Origin: Pelotomaculum sp. UBA3102
GTDB lineage: Bacteria; Bacillota; Desulfotomaculia; Desulfotomaculales; Pelotomaculaceae
DNA: 10,541 nucleotides
Reading direction: 5' to 3'
NCBI GenBank assembly: GCA_002365865.1
Contig: DFAQ01000057.1
Coordinates: forward strand, 1 to 10,541
A model generated the notes under the pieces. The model had not been told where the DNA came from. It searched no databases and saw only the letters and a program-made list of their open reading frames with translations. This document shows, piece by piece, positions 1 through 5,608 of the stretch. Position numbers and translations under genes: made by a program. Positions within the stretch are counted from its first letter, which is position 1. Every line of letters begins with the position of its first letter.

Positions 1-157
1 GTTGGCATGTGCATGATATAGTTGCGTTATAATTGTCATTAAGGTGGTTGGTTGACGTTATAATTGTCACGGTAATTTCAGTGGTTTTTATGCCGTCAAA
101 TTACGTGATCGGTTACACCATAGTGTCGTTTATGTAACGCGTTACATAAACGACACT
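1..157. mobile_element. Probable end of an insertion element (family uncertain, IS21-like?)
   Basis: No coding frame is recognisable here. The stretch has two direct copies of a 14-bp motif, CGTTATAATTGTCA, at 25-38 and 56-69. On the minus strand this reads TGACAATTATAACG. It then finishes in a perfect palindrome at 122-157 whose arm, read inward from the right, begins TGTCGTTTATGTAACG. The two motifs are similar to each other (TGWC-RWTTAT-AACG pattern), so the segment holds several variants of one repeat. Multiple terminal repeats and a TGT tip are known of IS21-family ends, so an element extending left out of the window is inferred. No transposase is visible to prove it. The right boundary abuts an integrase coding remnant, which the element may have truncated. 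Confidence 0.4.
122..157. repeat. Perfect 36-bp palindrome
   Basis: The arm AGTGTCGTTTATGTAAC (122-138), a GC centre and the exact reverse complement GTTACATAAACGACACT (141-157) form an uninterrupted palindrome. Matching stops immediately outside it. The last bases of the right arm (151-157) also read as integrase codons for Arg-His and the start of Ser. The palindrome therefore sits exactly on the junction between the upstream element and the integrase remnant. It could be a recombinase or transposase binding site, or an inverted duplication made when the junction formed. Confidence 0.85.
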
Positions 158-360
158 CCCACGCATCGCTGCTGATTGAACTCGGTTTTTCTCCGCTTCT
201 AATATCTGAACGTCTTGGGCATGAAAGCGTAGAGACCACCTTACAAACTTATGCCCATTTGTACCCCAATAAGCATAGTGAAGTAGCCGACAAGTTGAAT
301 GACCTTAATTCTCCAGAAAATGGCTCCAAATCAGATAAAAATCCTGAAAAACCGGAATAA
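151..360 (+). pseudogene. Tyrosine recombinase (phage-type integrase), C-terminal remnant
   Basis: This is the last part of the catalytic domain of a lambda-type integrase, which cuts and rejoins DNA at attachment sites through a tyrosine nucleophile. The frame reads RHSHASLLIELGF, then SERLGHESVETTLQTYAHLY, ending at TAA 358-360. The conserved Arg of the HxxR motif is at 151-153, the LGH motif at 214-222 and the nucleophile Tyr at 250-252. Only about 69 of the usual 350-400 residues remain. Upstream, the frame runs into the palindrome and a stop at 121-123, and no start exists. The charged tail (SPENGSKSDKNPEKPE) is typical of integrase ends. It is the only plus-strand coding remnant and points at the 3' end of guaA, 79 bp away, a known island integration site. 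Identity is certain; function is lost. Confidence 0.85.
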
Positions 361-391
361 TGTTGCCATTCTGCTGTCACGACCAATAATT

Positions 392-436
392 AAAGCCTGT
401 AATCCCTTTATTTATCTGGGTTACAGGCTTTTTCTT
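392..436 (+). terminator. Intrinsic terminator, possibly bidirectional, between integrase remnant and guaA
   Basis: AAAGCCTGTAATCCC (392-406) pairs with GGGTTACAGGCTTT (418-431), with one bulged base and an 11-nt loop, followed by TTCTTT on the plus strand. On the minus strand the stem is followed by TTTAATTATT, a poorer tract. It lies between two convergent reading frames, so it probably ended the integrase transcript and serves guaA as well. Confidence 0.75.
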
Positions 437-438
437 TC

Positions 439-1992
439 CTACTCCCATTCTATGGTTGCCGGGGGTTTGGAGGTTATATCGTAAACCACCCGGTTGACCT
501 CCTTGATTTCACTGACGATGCGGGAAGAGATGGTGCCCAGCACCTCGTAGGGCAGGCGCACCCAGTCCGCGGTCATGGCGTCCTGACTGTGCACCGCGCG
601 GACAGCCACGGTATGGGAATAGGTCCGTTCGTCACCCATCACACCAACGCTGCGCAGGTCCGGAAGAACGGCGAAAGACTGCCATATCTGCCGGTAAAGG
701 CCCGCCCTTTTGATTTCCTGTTCCACAATGGCGTCCGCCTCCTGCAGTACCGCCACCTTCTCCGCGGTCACCCCGCCCAGGATGCGCACCGCCAAGCCGG
801 GGCCGGGGAAGGGCTGGCGCCACACCACTTCCGCGGGTAAACCCATCTCTTCGCCCAGGGCCCGCACCTCATCCTTGAACAGCCAGCGCAGGGGTTCCAC
901 CAGCTTGAAACGCATGTCCTCCGGCAGCCCCCCTACGTTGTGGTGGCTTTTAATTACCGCCGCTGTGGCCGTACCGCTCTCGACTACGTCCGGATACAGC
1001 GTACCCTGCACCAGAAATTCCGTTTCTCCCAGCTCAGCGGCCGCTTGCTCAAAAACCCGGATAAACTCTTCACCGATAATTTTTCTTTTTTGCTCCGGAT
1101 CGGTCACCCCGGCCAGCCTGGCGAAAAAACGCTTCCGGGCATCCACATATACCAAGTTAATTTTAAATTTCTCTTTAAAAGTCTCCTGCACTTGCTCGGC
1201 CTCACCCTTGCGCAACAAGCCGTGATTGACAAAAACACAGGTAAGCCTGTCCCCTACCGCACGGTGCACGAGTACTGCCGCAACTGATGAATCAACCCCG
1301 CCGCTCAAGCCGCAAAGTACTTTTTTATCTCCCACTTGCTCCCGCACTTCGGTTACGGCCTGTCCCAGGAAAGAATCCATGGTCCAAACACCGCGGCAGC
1401 CGCAGATGTTGTAAAGAAATATTTTCAGCATCTCCTGCCCCTTGGAAGTATGGACTACTTCCGGGTGAAACTGGACGGCGTAAAGTTTCCTGTCCGGAGC
1501 AACCATGGCCGCCACCGGCGCCTTGTTCGTTCGCGCGACGGTACGAAAACCCGGGGGTGACGCTTTTACCAAGTCGCCGTGGCTCATCCAGCACTGTTCC
1601 ACTGGGTCCATGCAGGCTAAAAGCCCCTCACGCTCCAAAACGTGCAACTCAGTCCTGCCGTACTCCCGGTGTGAGGCCCCGGACACATCCCCTCCCAGTT
1701 GGTGGGCCATCAACTGCATACCGTAACAGATGCCCAGGATAGGAATACCCTGGTCATAGATGGCCGGGTCGCATACCGGCACGTTTTCCTGGTAAACACT
1801 GGAAGGCCCGCCGGAAAAGACGATCCCTTTGGGTTGCCTGGCTTTTATCTCCTCAACCGGAGTCGAAAAAGGCAGCATCTCGCAAAAAACCTTAAGCTCC
1901 CTGATGCGGCGCGCGATTAAATGGCTGTACTGGCCGCCGAAATCCAGAACTATGATTAATTCCCGTTCAGGTGTGGACATTTTATTTTTCAT
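439..1992 (-). CDS. guaA: GMP synthase (glutamine-hydrolysing)
   Basis: Converts XMP, ATP and glutamine to GMP in the cytoplasm, the last step of guanine nucleotide synthesis. At 517 residues it is full length. The N-terminal class I glutamine amidotransferase domain (about 12-200) has the nucleophile Cys89 in GICYGMQ and the His176/Glu178 pair in QFHPE. The ATP pyrophosphatase domain has its P-loop SGGVDSS at 230-236. The C-terminal dimerisation domain ends with the canonical PPATIEWE. The ATG at 1992 overlaps the hpt stop in an ATGA. The GAGGAGG there lies only 1 nt from this ATG and 13 nt from an in-frame ATG at 1980 (Met5), so the exact start is uncertain. Translation is probably coupled to hpt and driven by the promoter upstream of hpt. 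The 3' end is a classic attachment site for genomic islands. Confidence 0.97.
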   Translation of the reverse strand: MKNKMSTPERELIIVLDFGGQYSHLIARRIRELKVFCEMLPFSTPVEEIKARQPKGIVFSGGPSSVYQENVPVCDPAIYDQGIPILGICYGMQLMAHQLGGDVSGASHREYGRTELHVLEREGLLACMDPVEQCWMSHGDLVKASPPGFRTVARTNKAPVAAMVAPDRKLYAVQFHPEVVHTSKGQEMLKIFLYNICGCRGVWTMDSFLGQAVTEVREQVGDKKVLCGLSGGVDSSVAAVLVHRAVGDRLTCVFVNHGLLRKGEAEQVQETFKEKFKINLVYVDARKRFFARLAGVTDPEQKRKIIGEEFIRVFEQAAAELGETEFLVQGTLYPDVVESGTATAAVIKSHHNVGGLPEDMRFKLVEPLRWLFKDEVRALGEEMGLPAEVVWRQPFPGPGLAVRILGGVTAEKVAVLQEADAIVEQEIKRAGLYRQIWQSFAVLPDLRSVGVMGDERTYSHTVAVRAVHSQDAMTADWVRLPYEVLGTISSRIVSEIKEVNRVVYDITSKPPATIEWE

Positions 1993-2531
1993 GCCTCCTC
2001 GTAAATCTGCGGTCTTAAAGTCATTATGTACGGTAAGTTCCGGTAGCGCTCGTTATAATCCAGTCCGTATCCCACCACAAATTCATCTGGAATAACAAAA
2101 CCGTTGTAATGAATATTCACCGGTACCTCGCGGCGGGAAGGCTTATCCAGCAGGGTGCATATTCTCAGGCTGGCCGGGTCCCGGAAATTCAAGCTGTCCG
2201 CCAGGTAATTCAAAGTGAGCCCGCTATCGACAATATCTTCAACAATGAGAACGTGGCGTCCCCCTATGTTGCAATCCAGGTCTTTAAGGATCCGTACCGC
2301 CCCGGACGATTTCGCCGACGAGCCGTAACTGGAAATGGCCACAAAATCAAAAAAGGCCGGCACAGTTATGCAGCGCACCAGATCCGCCAGGAAAATCGCA
2401 GCTCCTTTCAGAATACTTACCGCCAACAATTCCTTGCCCGCGTAATCGCGTGATATTTCAGCGCCCAGTTCCGCTACCCGAGCGCGAATTGTCTCCTCCG
2501 ACAATAAAATTCTTTCGCCGTCCGGATGCAT
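1989..2531 (-). CDS. hpt: Hypoxanthine (guanine) phosphoribosyltransferase
   Basis: Salvages hypoxanthine and guanine with PRPP to give IMP and GMP in the cytoplasm. The 180 residues match the usual family length. The PRPP-binding signature VLIVEDIVDSGLTL is at 94-107. The early LKG loop (41-43, SILKGAAIFLADL) and the purine-binding end (VGYGLDYNERYRNLPYI) are also present. The ATG at 2531 is preceded by a run of eight G and TTGAA, a good purine-rich ribosome binding site about 6 nt away. It is the first gene of a two-gene unit with guaA and overlaps it by 4 bp. Pairing a salvage enzyme with GMP synthase places both sources of GMP under one promoter. In many Gram-positives hpt is next to tilS/ftsH instead, so this arrangement is a lineage trait. 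Confidence 0.96.
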   Translation of the reverse strand: MHPDGERILLSEETIRARVAELGAEISRDYAGKELLAVSILKGAAIFLADLVRCITVPAFFDFVAISSYGSSAKSSGAVRILKDLDCNIGGRHVLIVEDIVDSGLTLNYLADSLNFRDPASLRICTLLDKPSRREVPVNIHYNGFVIPDEFVVGYGLDYNERYRNLPYIMTLRPQIYEEA

Positions 2532-2573
2532 TTCAACCCCCCCCGTCGATTAAATTCCGGTTAAATCCGGGAT

Positions 2574-2602
2574 ATTATAACAGGACCAAGCCCCGGTGTC
2601 AA
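2574..2602 (-). promoter_or_regulatory. Perfect-consensus sigma-A promoter of hpt-guaA
   Basis: On the minus strand TTGACA (2602-2597), a spacer of exactly 17 bp and TATAAT (2579-2574) match the vegetative consensus at all twelve positions. A TGT just before the -10 also gives an extended -10 (TGnTATAAT). Transcription should begin near 2567, leaving a leader of about 36 nt before the hpt ATG. That is too short for a purine riboswitch aptamer. Confidence 0.9.
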
Positions 2603-2615
2603 TTAAAGTATACCA

Positions 2616-2648
2616 TAAAAAAAACAGGCCCGGCTTTAAATACCGGGT
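2616..2648 (-). terminator. Intrinsic terminator of the LolA-like gene
   Basis: Read on the minus strand, CCCGG (2647-2643) and CCGGG (2633-2629) form a short GC stem with a 9-nt loop, followed a few bases later by eight consecutive T (2624-2617). It lies 9 bp past the stop of the upstream gene and just before the hpt promoter, so it insulates hpt-guaA from read-through. Confidence 0.7.
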
Positions 2649-2656
2649 AATGTATT

Positions 2657-3376
2657 TCAATTTGCCACCGGTGGGTCGATGACTATGTTTTCGTTGTAAT
2701 CCCAGATTTGCAGGCTGATTTCAATACCGCTTCCGGGGTTGTGCTTATCGCCGGCCCGGATGACGGCCTGCCGCAGACGGTAGTCTTCCGGGGAAAGCCA
2801 CACTTTATAATGATAGTCTTTTAAGCGCAATTCCAGAAAGGGGTTCATCAGATTGGGGCGCATTTCCAAAAGAAGCAGTTTTTCCCCGCCGACCTTCACT
2901 CCCCCGGCATATTTCAGTTCGGGAACATCTTTAAAATTAAAGAACGCCAGCGGGTTTAACTCGGAATAAAACAATTCCGAATCGGCCAGCTTGTTCCCGG
3001 GCAGGGTAATCCAGCTGCCGGTAGACTGGTCCTTTAAGTAGGCCTTGTCTTCCACCTGAATGAACTCCACGGGAGTGTTCATCATAACCCCTTTAATGTG
3101 CACCCGGCCCGGTACCACTTTCTCGCCTTCCACTTTACTGTAAAATTCGGACTGATCCTTCTCCTCAGATGTTAGCTTGGCTTCCGCCCGGTAACGGAAG
3201 CTACTGCTGGCCAGGGTTTTTTCCAGACCGGTTTTCAGCATTTCCCGCGGGGGCATTTTAGCAGTACCGTGGGATATCAACCGCCCGGCGCCCCAAACCA
3301 GCAACGCCGCTACAACCAAAATAAGCAGGACCGTTTTAGCTCCTTTTTTATTTAAAACTAACCAGCGTGGGCGCAA
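2657..3376 (-). CDS. Membrane-anchored LolA/LppX-like protein of unknown function
   Basis: A 239-residue protein with a positively charged N-terminus, one hydrophobic anchor at about 14-33 (TVLLILVVAALLVWGAGRL) and an extracytoplasmic domain. No lipobox cysteine follows the anchor, so it is probably an uncleaved single-pass protein rather than a lipoprotein. The remainder has alternating beta-strand character (FRYRAEAKLTSE, RVHIKGVMMNTPVEFIQV, KAYLKDQSTGSWITLP, YKVWLSPEDYRLRQAVI). This resembles the half-barrel fold of LolA/LppX/DUF-type carriers found in Gram-positives as sporulation or envelope-associated proteins. That assignment rests on pattern only. The start is TTG at 3376, supported by GGAGGGGG 9 nt upstream. 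A nearby ATG at 3384 is out of frame. It is probably transcribed alone, with a terminator downstream. Confidence 0.75.
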   Translation of the reverse strand: MRPRWLVLNKKGAKTVLLILVVAALLVWGAGRLISHGTAKMPPREMLKTGLEKTLASSSFRYRAEAKLTSEEKDQSEFYSKVEGEKVVPGRVHIKGVMMNTPVEFIQVEDKAYLKDQSTGSWITLPGNKLADSELFYSELNPLAFFNFKDVPELKYAGGVKVGGEKLLLLEMRPNLMNPFLELRLKDYHYKVWLSPEDYRLRQAVIRAGDKHNPGSGIEISLQIWDYNENIVIDPPVAN

Positions 3377-3465
3377 GCAGGCATTCCCCCTCCGTGGATC
3401 TTTGTCTTACCTATTAATACTGGGCTGACATGAAAATTATGACTTTAAAACCAACCGGCAACGGA

Positions 3466-3486
3466 AATATATTTCGTAAATATATT
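3466..3486. promoter_or_regulatory. AT-rich perfect dyad upstream of the LolA-like gene
   Basis: AATATATTT, CGT, AAATATATT form an exact 9-bp inverted repeat with a 3-bp spacer, about 90 bp upstream of the TTG start at 3376. It has operator geometry, but could equally be an AT-rich upstream element. No regulator can be named. Confidence 0.3.
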
Positions 3487-3487
3487 A

Positions 3488-3505
3488 GTCGCCCTAAAAG
3501 GCGAC
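3488..3505 (-). terminator. Possible weak terminator hairpin after nadE
   Basis: GTCGCC (3488-3493) and GGCGAC (3500-3505) form a 6-bp stem with a 6-nt loop. On the minus strand it is followed by TAATATATTT, an imperfect U tract. It lies about 170 bp beyond the nadE stop, so its role as the nadE terminator is tentative. Confidence 0.35.
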
Positions 3506-3506
3506 C

Positions 3507-3549
3507 GCCCCTTTCATCCCACGGGACGAGCCCGGGGGTTTTCAGGGGC
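3507..3549 (+). repeat. IS200/IS605-like hairpin (possible transposon end relic)
   Basis: A nested structure: outer arms GCCCCT (3507-3512) and AGGGGC (3544-3549) enclose CCCACGGG (3518-3525), loop ACGAG, and CCCGGGGG (3531-3538) with one A-G mismatch, then TTTTC. The layout 'TTTCATCCC-hairpin-GGGGGTTTTC' and the following TTCTATAAA resemble right ends of IS200/IS605 elements, which are recognised as hairpins and overlap TnpB guide RNAs. No TnpA or TnpB gene is nearby. The rest of 3377-3675 holds nothing else I can identify. Confidence 0.4.
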
Positions 3550-3675
3550 AGAGTTCTATAAAGTTGGCTGCTTGCTCAGGCTTAGCGGCTGTTCCCGGAC
3601 CTTACTCTTTCGTCTCGGTGGACTGGATGGCCTGCCACACAGTGGGGGGCAACATCCTGAAACAAGGAATTGTGC

Positions 3676-4617
3676 TTAATTTTGGATCTTGGGGAAATAG
3701 GTCTGGCGCATATGGGCCGATCTCTGTATAAGGTTCTTAACGTACTCAACTCTTTCTTTTTCGACGCCAACCGCTTGGCTGATTTCGGATTCAGCCCAGC
3801 CTTTTTCTAAAGCCGATAGGATAAGATCAAGCTCTTTATAGGAAAGACCTATTGCCTCTTCATCGTTGATACCGGGAAGAATATCGGGGGAAGGAGCCTT
3901 TTCAGTGATGCGCGTCGGAATCTCCAAATGGCTAGCAAGGGCCCTCACCTGGGTTTTATAAAGGTCAAGAAGGGGCATGACATCAGCAGCATCGTCGCAG
4001 CCGTGTTTGACAAAAAAGCCGATTTTGTATTCTGTCTTGTTGGCGCAGCCTACAACCAGTCTGTTTTCAAGCTCTCCGTGGAGGTAAAGCAGGACCATGC
4101 GCAAGCGGTGTTTTAACCGATAGTAAGCATTCCCTGTTTTGAGGTACGAGGCGAAGTCTTTGTCCTTGAACCCTAAGAGACTTGCTGAAAACGGAGTTTC
4201 TCCCGTTTTCTTTCGATAGTAGTTGCAAGCGGTTTTCATGATTCTTTCTCGGAGCTTTCCAAAAAAGGAAAGCTTATTCAAAGCAAAAAGGCGGTATGCC
4301 TCCACTTCTTTCAGCCAAGTTGTGAGACTGATTACTCTGGCATTGATTCCTAAATCTGCCGCCAAAGTGAGAGCATCTTGGAAGTGTTCCTTACGGGAGT
4401 CTTTTTCGGGCATCATAAGTGCAAGTACTTTATCGGGACCAACTGCTCTTCGGCACAAAGCAGCGACAACTGCCGAGTCCACCCCGCCGCTAAGCCCGAG
4501 GAGCACTCCTTCCCTTTTGAGTTCCTCCACTTTCGCGGCAATGAGTTTGGTAAGAAGGAAAGTGACAGCGGCAGAATCGATCTGCATTTCTGTCTGGAGA
4601 CTTTCGAGCCCAGTCAA
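3676..4617 (-). CDS. nadE: NAD+ synthetase, ammonia-dependent, long variant
   Basis: Amidates nicotinate adenine dinucleotide to NAD+ with ATP in the cytoplasm. The ATP pyrophosphatase P-loop SGGVDSA is at 43-49. Later family motifs are GCANKTEYKIGFFVKHG (190-206), CDDAADVMPLLDLYKTQV (207-224) and the KAPSPDI loop (240-246). There is no N-terminal nitrilase-type glutaminase domain, so it takes ammonia directly. At 313 residues it is longer than the usual 245-280. The extra length falls at about 105-165, before the GN..R.R.RM..LY segment, and is rich in basic and aromatic residues. The start is TTG at 4617, supported by AGGAGG 8 nt upstream; an in-frame ATG (Met11) lacks a comparable site. It looks more AT-rich than guaA: one sampled 60-nt row gives 43% GC against 57%. 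It may therefore have been acquired by transfer. Confidence 0.92.
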   Translation of the reverse strand: MTGLESLQTEMQIDSAAVTFLLTKLIAAKVEELKREGVLLGLSGGVDSAVVAALCRRAVGPDKVLALMMPEKDSRKEHFQDALTLAADLGINARVISLTTWLKEVEAYRLFALNKLSFFGKLRERIMKTACNYYRKKTGETPFSASLLGFKDKDFASYLKTGNAYYRLKHRLRMVLLYLHGELENRLVVGCANKTEYKIGFFVKHGCDDAADVMPLLDLYKTQVRALASHLEIPTRITEKAPSPDILPGINDEEAIGLSYKELDLILSALEKGWAESEISQAVGVEKERVEYVKNLIQRSAHMRQTYFPKIQN

Positions 4618-4663
4618 AACGATCTCCTCCTCGTTTCGCTTGTAAACACGTTGATGAAAGGGA

Positions 4664-4729
4664 AAGGCTCAAGACCACCCTGCCTTCGCGGTCAACGGCA
4701 AGGACGCCGTCCGGGAGGGAGCCGACGAT
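4664..4729 (-). pseudogene. PAS-domain scrap from a lost sensor/regulator
   Basis: A 22-codon minus-strand frame after a TAG at 4730-4732 encodes GSLPDGVLAVDREGRVV. That pattern is the classic start of a PAS domain in histidine kinases and sigma-54 activators (LPDGVLAVDREGRVVxxN). Similarity stops before the expected FNPAAE-type continuation. The frame has no start of its own, and overlaps the end of the antitoxin-like gene in a different phase. I take it as a deletion remnant; because the stretch is short, chance similarity is possible. Confidence 0.4.
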
Positions 4730-4904
4730 CTACATCAAGAAGGCTCAGCCACCTTCCTGACATTTTCAATGGAAGTTCGCCGCTCTCAACGAGCAGGAAT
4801 TTCAACAATTCCCCGGCCGCTTCGATTTTATCTTCCGGTAAAGTGTCCACCATTCGGTGAAGCTCATCTCTTCCCTGGCCCGAATTCACGCTCTTCACCG
4901 CCAT
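4692..4904 (-). CDS. Small helical antitoxin-like protein
   Basis: A 70-residue protein starting at ATG 4904. Its core GRDELHRMVDTLPEDKIEAA then GELLKFLLVES has the 'xELHxLVDxLPExxxxAAxxxLxFL' pattern seen in many small bacterial helical proteins, often annotated as antitoxin-like or DUF2281-like. The ribosome binding site is weak (AAGG about 10 nt upstream). An earlier in-frame GTG at 4982 would add 26 residues that do not look conserved, so I prefer the internal ATG. The last 20 residues (LSLLDVDRRLPPGRRPCR) overlap the PAS scrap in another frame and are probably read-through into foreign sequence, so the native C-terminus seems lost. No toxin partner is visible. Confidence 0.5.
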   Translation of the reverse strand: MAVKSVNSGQGRDELHRMVDTLPEDKIEAAGELLKFLLVESGELPLKMSGRWLSLLDVDRRLPPGRRPCR

Positions 4905-4974
4905 CTTAAAACGCCTTGACGTAGAGTTTTCTACTTCCGGGAAGCAAAATCCTGCGCGAAAGTAGAGCCAGAAC

Positions 4975-5061
4975 CTACCCACCTGCTAAGTGCAACAGCC
5001 CTTTCACCCAGGAAATCAGTAGCAACGGAACAATCTTTTTCACCTCAATGGCGGACATCAT
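4975..5061 (-). CDS. 28-residue hydrophobic peptide ORF with strong ribosome binding site
   Basis: ATG ATG at 5061/5058 is preceded by AGGAGGGG with exactly 7 nt spacing, among the best translation-initiation signals in the window. The product begins MMSAIEVKKIVPLLLISWVKG and ends at TAG 4975-4977, with a hydrophobic stretch at about 10-17. It starts 26 bp after the stop of the fragment at 5088. It may be the remnant start of a larger lost gene or a genuine small membrane peptide. I do not recognise it. Confidence 0.3.
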   Translation of the reverse strand: MMSAIEVKKIVPLLLISWVKGLLHLAGG

Positions 5062-5087
5062 TCTTCTGCCCCTCCTGCCCAGCACAA

Positions 5088-5225
5088 TCAATCCCACACC
5101 CTCTCCAGCTTCCACTCCTCCCGCTCCCGGACCAGGTCGCACACCATTCCCTGCTTCGTCTCGCACCGGAACCGCGGAATATAGGGGTTTTGGAACCAGT
5201 ACCACCTTCCAGCAGGCCATGGATT
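5088..5225 (-). pseudogene. Unidentified gene fragment (WYWFQNPYIPRF frame)
   Basis: An open frame lies between TAA at 5226-5228 and TGA at 5088-5090. It encodes RWYWFQNPYIPRFRCETKQG then MVCDLVREREEWKLERVWD. Its aromatic and charged composition looks like real protein, unlike the glycine- and arginine-rich readings of the other two frames. It has no ATG, GTG or TTG near its beginning, so it is most likely the C-terminal end of a truncated or frameshifted gene. I cannot assign a family. Confidence 0.35.
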
Positions 5226-5337
5226 TTAAAAAAGTAATTGTTTATGAACAAACACCGGAGGCTTCTGCAACGTTGCGTCAAGCCCGTTTCCGGGCATGTG
5301 TTATTCCGGGCTCAACAAATAAAAAATCTGCTGTATT

Positions 5338-5540
5338 ACGGAAAACGTCCATTTTGCTGTGGCCCACCAGCAATTCCTTGCGCTCGCGCGGGTAGGAATA
5401 TTCCTGGATAAAACGCCCCAGGCCGACGTTGGCGTCGTCTTCGTCCGGGTAATCTGGTGGCCAATCAGCCACACCTCCCTGGGGCAGATGTAATAATACC
5501 ATACCAGGGTACCGCTTACGCTTATTTCCCTGCTTTCCAC
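5338..5540 (-). pseudogene. cas4: CRISPR-associated Cas4, frameshifted N-terminal remnant
   Basis: Cas4 is a RecB-like exonuclease that trims CRISPR spacer precursors. From GTG 5540, with GAGGTG 6 nt upstream, the frame reads ISVSGTLVWYYYICPREVWL and then IGHQI, the characteristic Cas4 start including the first iron-sulphur cysteine in YICPREVWL. At about 5449-5452 the frame breaks. The expected continuation PDEDDANVGLGRFIQEYSY and RERKELLVGHSKMDVFR is in the -1/+2 frame, consistent with loss of one base in the codon between HQI and PDEDD. Similarity ends near 5338, and an unrelated tail runs to a stop at 5278. About 70 of some 170-200 residues remain. The RecB-type catalytic Glu/Lys and the C-terminal cysteine cluster are missing. 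No cas1, cas2 or array is in the window. Confidence 0.85.
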
Positions 5541-5608
5541 CCGATTCACCTCTTAAACAATAAAAAAAGCCGCTGTTCTCACCAGAAATAAACATTAATT
5601 AATAAATT

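Noticed and set aside
589..1920. Several plus-strand open frames opposite guaA
   Set aside because: They lie antisense within guaA, lack ribosome binding sites and have arginine- and proline-rich shadow compositions.
2532..2573. Purine riboswitch upstream of hpt
   Set aside because: The leader from the mapped promoter is only about 36 nt and contains no aptamer-like structure.
3434..3461. Promoter for the LolA-like gene (TTGCCG, 16 bp, TAATTT)
   Set aside because: Too many mismatches to call; no better pair was seen in 3377-3480.
3518..3542. Plain terminator or guanidine (ykkC) riboswitch end
   Set aside because: The hairpin and T4 point to the plus strand, where there is no gene; the upstream conserved ykkC core is absent, so only the GC hairpin resembles it.
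4975..5281. Glycine/arginine-rich frames of 81 and 78 residues
   Set aside because: Their composition looks like out-of-phase reading of the WYWFQNPYIPRF fragment; only the last 28 codons of one have a credible start.
5301..5595. Two complete overlapping small proteins of 105 and 82 residues
   Set aside because: Each holds one half of Cas4 in a different frame; the ATG at 5595 has no ribosome binding site. They are better read as one frameshifted cas4 remnant.
5000..5600. CRISPR array near the cas4 remnant
   Set aside because: No regularly spaced repeat of 25-40 bp is visible here or elsewhere in the window.
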